Positions 20,801 through 29,800 of a DNA stretch of 33,534 nt are shown here, one piece after another (the stretch's first letter is position 1; each line of letters starts with the position of its first letter). Made by a program: the position numbers and the translations under genes. Origin of the DNA: Phoronis australis (lineage: Eukaryota; Phoronida; Phoronidae); contig NMRA01000491.1 of the NCBI GenBank assembly GCA_002633005.1, positions 292,462-325,995 of the forward strand, read 5' to 3'. The notes beneath the pieces are model-generated. The model was not told where the DNA came from and ran no database searches. It saw only the letters and a program-made list of their open reading frames with translations.

Positions 20801-23800
20801 GACCTTGCTCGCGACAGCTCCGGCACGCGCGCCTTCTCTTTGTTCTTGATGGAGCTGGCTGAGAGGATCCCGGCTATCATGTTACCCAACATCAGTGTGT
20901 TAGTTGGCCTCTTAGATGGGGAGGTGAGAAGTGGTCAGGTCTGAAGAACAGTTAGAGGGGTCCTGACTGGTTGTTGAGGTCCTGTCACATCAGACTCATT
21001 CTCAGAACGTCTGCACTATTTTTGCATCTCAAAGAAATTGTTGGGGACAGATGGGAATACGCAACTTTAGCCAAAAACACACTCGAATTTAACATATTGG
21101 TATTTTTTGTTGAAAAATTGCTTAAAGTTTGAAGTTAAGTTCTTGCCTACTTCCATAACTATTTGTTTCCTGATTTTTCTATACAATTTTCAATTAACTT
21201 TCATGAAGAGCTTTTCTTAACTGTTCTAATGTATATAATGGCTAAACACTAGAGCGTGTCCTTGTGTATCTACTAAGTAAAACATTTTAGCACGAACCTG
21301 TATATATGTTGAGAAACTCGGGTGTTAACAATAAACATAGAATCTTTGCTGGTAAGCAGCCATCGTCATGGCAACAACCAAATTTGTTGCAGCAACGAGC
21401 TTAAGCAATACGCTTGAGATGAAATAATAATTGGTATATTTATCATGCAGGCATATCCCATGCGTAACTGTGTGCTTAGCATCATGGGTGAGATCGTTGT
21501 CCGTGTGCTGAGTAAGGAAAACTTGGATCACAAGCAGAAAACAGACAGAGATCAGTTCCTGGATAAACTGGAGGTATAGTGAGCCCTGGGCGTGTTCCGT
21601 AGACGCCAGAATCTCGTGAGTAAAGTTAGTGTGGTCCTGTGCCTCGCTTGCAATGCATGGTGATGTGTTGCGTGATATGATATTTACAGGAGGTTCTCGC
21701 GTCTATGGATCAGGCTCCTTTTTGTTTTGCCATGTTGCGTGTGAAACGAATAATAAAGATACTAGTTTTTTCTTATATGTATGCCATGCTGAGTGGAATC
21801 ATGACATATGATGTTAATTCTACCTAATCCGGGCAACAGGCGATTTTTGATGGACATCTGCACAGGTGCATAGGATATCACTTGTTTCTGAAATATTGGC
21901 TGGAGAAGAAACGACTCAATACTGACGTAGAAAATATATCTGAAACTAAATAAGGCGATCCAGATCCTCCCAAGGATACTATTGTTTCATGAAATGAAGA
22001 ATATAAATCGGTAAATAAAACAACAAGAATGGATCAACTGACAATAATTCCTGGTTAAATATGAATAGATTGGTTCACATTCAAATATCGCCTAGTTCAC
22101 ATTCAGCTATGGACTAGTTCACATTCAAATATTGCTTAGTTTATGTTAAAACATTCTTTGCCTGCTTCATTATGAAAAGCACAAGGCATATGAATGTTTT
22201 TGTGTGTTATGAACCCCAGTTATGTTCCAGGATCATGTTCATGATGTGAACGCATTTGTCAGAAGTAAAGTTCTACAGATATGGTTGAACGTCGTCAATG
22301 AAAAGGTAAGCACTTATTTCTAGCAAAGTCATATTAATCACTTACATCTACCTGTCAAATGGGGTTTGCAACATTGCAATTTTAACTACAGATTTGTTCC
22401 GGTTGGCAAAACACTTAATTTCAGATTTTTTTCTGTGTCCATTCATACTCTTGAATTGTGTCTTATCATTTTGCATTAGTTCCTCTGTCACTGTTCAGGT
22501 TGTCTCTACAGTTCACCCTCATCACCCCTTGTGTTGCTCTTTACAGATTACATTGCAATCCATTAACTCATACACACTTTGTCTCAGTCTCACTCCCTCA
22601 CTGAACCCCCACCACCCACTCTGTTGCTCCTTACAGATTACATTACAATCCATTATCTCATACACACTTTGTCTCAGTCTCACTCCCTCACTGAACCCCC
22701 ACCACCCACTCTGTTGCTCCTTACAGGTACCACTACTCACTTTTCATGCTTTGTTGCCCCTTACAGCTCCAGTCACTCTCTCATAAGTTGCCCCTTACAG
22801 GCCCGCCCTTCACCCTTTTCTTGCCCCTTACACACCCCACTTCTCACTCGGTCTGTTCTCCACTGCTGGCTCCGAAGTCATCTCTTCTATTGCCACTTAC
22901 AGGCCTTGCCCTTGCCCAGACAGCAACACTTGCTTGACCTTGTTATTGGTCGACTCCAAGACAAGTCCAGCTCTGTCAGGAAGTATGCCATTCAGCTGCT
23001 CACAGCGCTGCTCAGGAGTAATCCATTTGCTGCAAAGGTGAGGTGATTAGGGAACGTTTATTCAAAATCCTTATTGAAATATTTGGCTACCAAGTTTTGT
23101 TGAAAATATCATGCCAGTGTTCTTTGACGGCCCGCATGAACATTTTTTCAAACTTGATCAAACTATACAGCTTTGTGGAAAAACAGTCTCTGTTTTTCAC
23201 ACTGTTCAGCTTGTTTCATGTTGTGCTTAACAGCTTTCACACACACACACTCATACACACACACTTGCACACACACAAACGCACACACTCTGCTCTTTTT
23301 CTGACCACAAGTCTTCAAAGACTCCACGTTTTGTCTCCACAGCTGCCCTTGGAAGAACTGAAGGTTCACTATGAGAAAGAGAAAGAAAAACTACAGGAGT
23401 TGATGCCTGATAAAGAATTGAATTTCTCAGATGGTATGTGTTGCTTTTGTTCATTAGTCACTCGCCGTTCTCTCGTAATCTTGCTTTTCATTCATCGCTA
23501 GTCACTTTAGAGGCTATCTGTTGTTGGCAGTGAGTGCCCCTCTCACCAGCAACTTTCACCTGTTGCTAGGAGTTGGGAAATTCCAGAAAAAAATTGCCAC
23601 GGTAATCCAGTGAAATAAATTTCTAACTCGCGCATTATTGTGAAATGGGTCCTTGTTATTTTTTATGGAATTTCCGAATTTTTATGACATAAATTTTCTT
23701 TAGAACTGAACAAAAGATAGTAGGATACAGAGGTGCTAAAAATGGTTAAGTGATTTTGAAAACAATACTCAAATTTTTGACTGCTGTTTACAGAAAGTTG

Positions 23801-26800
23801 ATGTAGCTAGTGCTAGATTTTTATCAAGACGTCCGCGAGAATGCAAGTTCGTTTGTTGAACTGATTATTCATCCACTTGTGTTTCAGTGAGTGGACGTAG
23901 CTCAGTGGAGGATGAATGGGCGGCCATTGAAGATCAGCTGAAGGCCGCCATTGAGGAGGTGTTTCAGGATGAGGCTGAGGAAGTGACAGAGTTCCCCGAG
24001 GACGAAACTGCTGAGAGGTGAGGGTGTGTAACGTGTGGGCCCATTGATTCAATGGAACTGTTCCTAGTGGTCTTACTACCGTCATATCTCACTGTTAGTC
24101 TTACCTTAGGTGCATTCAATATGACAAGTAAAAAAACGCAACTTGTCAAAATTACTCTTGTTTAATCTCGTTCAAAATCTTGGTAGTGAAAGAAGCGGGA
24201 CTTGCCATTGAACCACTAGCAAAATGGCCACCACCTATTGTATTGAGAAAGTCGAAGCATGCAACCTTCCCGTAGAAATGCCAACATTCAGTGATCATGT
24301 GGGTCCCTTTCATATGAACGTCCCAATGCTGAAGAATTTCTTTTTGTTTTCAATCTAATATATTTAGATGTCAAAAAGTGTGGCCTGTATTCATTAGCAC
24401 CACTTGTAGTATATTGAGTCAACTATTGTACAGGCAGAGTTATTAATGGTTGCAGAAGCCGAGATATTGCACCTTTAGTGTCTTGTTGGTTATGACTGTT
24501 ATTGAACGGGGCCCCACTTGTGAAGCCTGACTGACATGGTTATGTCGTTGCTGTGAGCATAGTTACAGCATTGTCCTTATGCATTCACTGGCACAACTTC
24601 ATTGTAACTTTTCAGTGGGCTACCTTTTACCAAAGAGGCACAAACTCATCAGACCTGTTTTACCCCTATGGCATTGCCATAGTTTTTGAATTTCACTGAA
24701 AATTAGTTATTTTAAAAACTTAGTTTTAAATCATTCATAATGACTACAAAATCGATTTTTGCCTTTAACGATCTGTATATCTTATTGTCGATAAATAGTG
24801 ATGTGGTTGGCCCCATGTTTTGAGTTGGGATATTATCAATTAGTTTCTACTTGTTCCTTACTTAGGTTAGACGTGACAACATTTGTGTGTTCAAATATGA
24901 CTCAGCCAAATGAAGATGGGCTAGTTTCCTGTTTTGCATGCTAGATGGGGTTACTGCTGCATTCTCTAGTGTGTTTAGCTATTTTGTTTGCACACGTGTT
25001 GTTTTGTTGCCCATGAAATTTTCATATGTCCCTTTGGCCATTTTCACCCTCTTTCTCTCCTCTCCGTCTTCAGCGTGGCTGTCAAAATCCTGACCCTGAT
25101 CAGCGAGGGTCAGCTGAAGCCTGCCATCAAGATGTTCCAGTCTGCGGCGGGCACCTGGTCTGACCACCAACTGTTTGTGAAGTACCCAGCACAGCAGGAA
25201 GAGGGCAGCACTAGTGGGGAGGACGAGCAGGTGCCACAAGAAGCAGTCCTGAACGGAATGCGCTCGCTCTTCATGGGTACGTGATTTGTAGTTGTGCTTT
25301 TTTGTCTCTTCTGCACACGTTTTTGTTGTAACACTAACTGAAACTCAGATCTTTGCCTCCGCCCTGTTGCTCTGTTGTCAGATCTGAAAAGATTGAGCGA
25401 AATGAAGTTGATGACTTTTTCTGCGAAAAAAATATTTTGAAAGAGTTAAATAATTATTTCTTAGCGTAAATTGATGCACACTTCTTTCTGTCACTTAATA
25501 CTGATGTCTGATGGAATGAAGTTTGTGACATCCTGTTATTTTTTCATTCCGAAGGTTTGGTGCTGTTGCAATGTTGTAGCTTTCATTCTTGTACTTTTTA
25601 TTGTGGCTATTTTGCAATTTCAAGCCAGCTGATGAAAAACAACAGTCACAAGACATAGACTCGACATGTTTACCTAAATCATTTCAATGTTCAGGGGCTT
25701 GTGAGGACCAGACCCCCGACGTGGCTGTTGCCGTGGCAGCGGAAGAAGCTGAGAAAGCCATGGACGGTCACGAGACCAACGTAGTCAACGAAGTGAGCAA
25801 ACAACAAGTGCTGGTCCAGTACCTGAAGGTGAGTCGAGACAGATGGCCACTGAAACACTGGTACGTGACTGTCAGACCTTACTGGAACTCAACTACAAAA
25901 ACTGACCTATCACATGTCGTGTTTTGAGTAAATTCAAATTTTTGTGATGTGTCAAGTCTCAAGAGGTAAAGTTTGCTGGTCGTGGTTCGCTCTTGTCTTT
26001 GATAACCTGGGAAATGAAGGTAATTTTCATGAATTTGAATAAAGTGTCGAAACTTGCGAAATGGAATTTACACAACAGGAGAAGTTTCTCTGTCTTCAAA
26101 AACAGAAACTCAAGGTTCTCTAAGCACAATGCTTAAACATGCGTAATGTGACCTCCATCACCATGTCAACCATGCATAATGTGACCTCCATCACCATGTC
26201 AACCATGCATAATGTGACCTCCATCACCATGTCAACCATGCATAATGTGACCTCCATCACCATGTCAACCATCCCCTGCAGGATTCTATGGTGTTTGCCA
26301 GCAAGCTACAGACTGCCGTCCCCATCATCTGTCAACTGCTGGGCTCCAAGAACACTACTGATATCCTGGAGGCCATTGAGTTCTTCGTCACCGGTTTCGA
26401 GTTTGGTGTTACCAGCACCATGGCGGGAATACGGCGCATGCTGGCGCTGATCTGGTCAAAGGAGCCCACCATAAAAGAGGCGGTGGTGACGGCCTACAAG
26501 AGGCTGTACCTATCACCATCTGGAGGTAACCAGAGGTAGGTCACCAGTTTGTTGATAATATAAGAGGAAGTACCATGAGCCTACATGTGCCACAGTATGG
26601 CTTGTAAGAGACTAATTACACTCTTGCTAGTTATTTTATTTCAAATTACAACCAGGTGCGGAGGCCTAATCTTTTTGCTCGTAATCATTGTTGACATTTT
26701 CTGCTCTATTTTTGTGTGCCTGTTATTCTGTGCTCGAGCACTTGATGATTTTCGTGAATGACTATTCCTGACTAGCATTAATGCTATAAGCTTGAGTCTG

Positions 26801-29800
26801 AAATTTCAATATTTTTCTTGAAATCTTGGATTTTTACTAAGAGCTCGAAGCTCAAATCTAGGAGGTCATCAAGTGTGAATTTGAACTAGACACTGATTTA
26901 GAATTTGATTAAAAAGATTAGACTCTAGGCTCAAAAGCTGTAATAGTAGTTGCAGCGATGGCTGTGATGATGGTGGTGGGTCCGGCAGCGTTAGTAGTGA
27001 TCATGGTAATAGTTTGTTATGAAAATATACGTGATAATAACAAATATGGACATGCAATGAAGCCTCAGATATAGTATTGACTTAAACTGGATAGATTTTG
27101 AGACATAGAGTGTGGTCTTATACTAAACTTAGAATATTTTGCCTACCGTGTGTGTGCAGATATAGGCCATTGCCCCTGTGTGTGAACCTGCATTTTTGTC
27201 CTGTGCCTATATGAGAAACACTAGTAGAACTCAGGGGCAATTTTCTAAATCGGTATCTTCGTGAAACTTGACTTACGTTTATGTGTATTCAATTTAACTA
27301 TGCCTTATAAATTTTTCATTTTAAAATTTTTCAAATAAGTGTTAAGAATAACCAGAAAATTAAATAACAGTCAATTTAAGATGTGCACTTATTCAAGGGA
27401 TGGTCACAGTCACCTGAGCCTTAAACACATGAGTCTGTATACAAAACACTTGGTAATGAGCAAAATATGAAAAAAAAAAACCGGTTTATTTTCAATGCAG
27501 GCGCATGAGCTAAAACATGGGTATGTATGGCAACATGCTGCCGACTCAAAAGAGAATTCTTGCTGTGTTACCATTAAGAAGACACTATTTTCTTTTGCAG
27601 AGCTAAGTCGTTGGCAATTGTAAAGAACCTGACGGCATTGACTTATGGTGCCACCATGGGAGATGTCACGTCACTCGAACAATTGGTAGGTTTTAAATTG
27701 ATAGATTCTTAAATGGTGATATTGGAATAAGAGTTTAGCAACTGGGTCAGTTTTGCTAAAGAAGAAATGGTGTCTGTAGGGCACTTAAACGTTACTTCTT
27801 CAGTAGTTCTTTGTGTCACACACGCTTGGCTGATAGTATCTTAAACTTTTTTAAGTAGTGTTAAGAATTATTTATTGTTTTACTTAATGGAGGTGTTATT
27901 TTGTGTAGCAAATATGCTCAAGCACAAAAGTCTGTGAAAGTCAAGATGCGCATTGCTGGAAAAGGCTAAATTACCCCAAACTTGTTTTGGGAACCTCATA
28001 GCCCAGTTGAACATCTCGATGAAACGGGCCGGAGATAGGCAGAGACAGGCAACATTGGCCAGACATGTGCCTCGAATGCCACACAGTTCACGAAGTTCTT
28101 ACACAAACTGTACACAGTTTTGTCGGTTCCTATTCTGCCTGATGTCATTTTTGGATATCAATCTGAAAACTAGTTTTACCAATGCTTTTCAGATTTGTGA
28201 GTTTGTTCGCTCGGAGGACATCAAGTCGAGTGTGATTCAGATGCTGTGGGAGAGATTTACCATGAAGATTCCCGACACGAGCGAGGACGAGAGTAGGGGG
28301 GCACTAGTGCTGCTCGGAATGGCTGCTGGGTGGGTAATGAACTGGAGTTGAGATTGTCGTCACATTTGATAGACGAGCATCCTATTTTTACATTGCGTGT
28401 GTATTGAGTCTAGGATATTACAGGCGTGTGGGGGCTCGTGCTGTGCACAGGTATGCAGTTATTGTATTGTATTGTGTTGTATTGTATGTAAGTTAGTGTT
28501 ATAAAATGGTTATGTTGTTGTATTAGTGTACAAGAGCCTCACTTGTGCCAATGCCAATGCAAACGTAGAGAAATGGCTTGGGTATTGTTTTAGGTTGTTG
28601 GGTTTGGAATTGATAGATCTCTACATTAGGCCCATCTCTAACTCCTGTCCTTCAGTCATTTATGATATTTTCTGATAAAAATGTTCACAAACATCTACAT
28701 AAGGCATTTTGTTCAGGTGCAATCGTCATCCGTTTAACCAGGTTATTTTTCGCTTTTGTGCCTGGCAAAAATGACTATTACGCTGGCAAAATTCTAATTA
28801 GCCATCAGTAAATTCAACTTCATACTCTGACGATGAACATGTCTCCTGCCCAACCTTTGTGACGGGCAATTTGGGCTTATTTTTTTAATAATTTGGGTTG
28901 TACTGTGTATAATCTAATCAGTGACTCGTCTCTTTGTGCAGAGCGGAGGTACAGATTGTACGTAGCAATGTTGATGTGCTGGTGAAGGAGGGACTGGGGC
29001 CAAGAGCCAGTGATGACTTTGGACTGGCTAAGGACACCTGTCTTGCCCTGCTCAAGTTGGCCTGCACCAACCAGGTGCGTTGTTACCTAATGTGGACTGG
29101 GACTTACTTCTAGATTTTACTGGAGGGTATCTCTTAGTTGGGAAATGGATGTCATTTCATTCTGGCCCAAAGCGTTTAAATTTCCGTCACGGATTATGGT
29201 GTATCGCGGTATTTATTTATTTCGTGCTAGTCATTTGTATGCTTCAAATTTATGCGACTGAGCTTTTCTAATTCTGAAACATTAGTTCCATAGATGCTTT
29301 ACTAGGGTTACCAACATCAGAATCGTTAAGCAATTGTGTCCTCTTGTAGTTGTCACGCTGCAATATAGTTTTTGCATCACTACATTTTAGTGTTAGTGTT
29401 TTCATTAGGTGGGAAGCTTATACAAGAAATATAGAAAGTGAGCTCTGTTTCGGTTTGGTTTTCAGAAAAAGGGTCAGGTTGCTGAAGAACCATTCAAGTT
29501 TGCACAAGACCACGAAGTATTCGAAAGGTTAGCGGAGATCCTGGTGCAAGGTGAGCTGACATCTGAAGGCCAACCCTGTCATCAAACACTTACATTTCGA
29601 TGAGACCACTTGTACCTTACATAATACTTTCTGGCTGAGCATTTTTGCTGAATTTGTTGAGCTATATAAGTACCAAAAGCAGCTTGATTGTGCAGCCAAC
29701 TACATACGTAATTGCATGGTGTATAGAGTGACAGTTAAATTTCGGAAGCTACAATAAAATGCAGGTATGTCAGGTCGGACTTCTTCAGTTGTGAACGTGG

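Noticed and set aside
22394-22786. 130-codon Ser/Leu/Pro-rich open frame
   Set aside because: Translation of the 90-bp intronic repeat. The same peptide pattern repeats because the DNA repeats.
23043-23501. 152-codon open frame running through exon i
   Set aside because: Intron read-through. Only the 23343-23433 part matches CAP-D2, and it has proper splice sites.
24551-24598. Hairpin followed by ACA, considered as an H/ACA or U85-type RNA because a vertebrate NCAPD2 intron hosts SCARNA10
   Set aside because: No C/D boxes, no H box in the right place, no stretch complementary to the U5 snRNA loop, and competing stems of equal strength.
26138-26269. Regular repeat array considered as a CRISPR array
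   Set aside because: Units are directly adjacent without unique spacers, lie in a spliced animal gene, and behave as a minisatellite.
26139-26450. 103-codon frame through the 33-bp repeats, considered as an extension of exon m
   Set aside because: It is out of phase with the exon m frame starting at 26282, which matches CAP-D2 from its first codon after a good acceptor.
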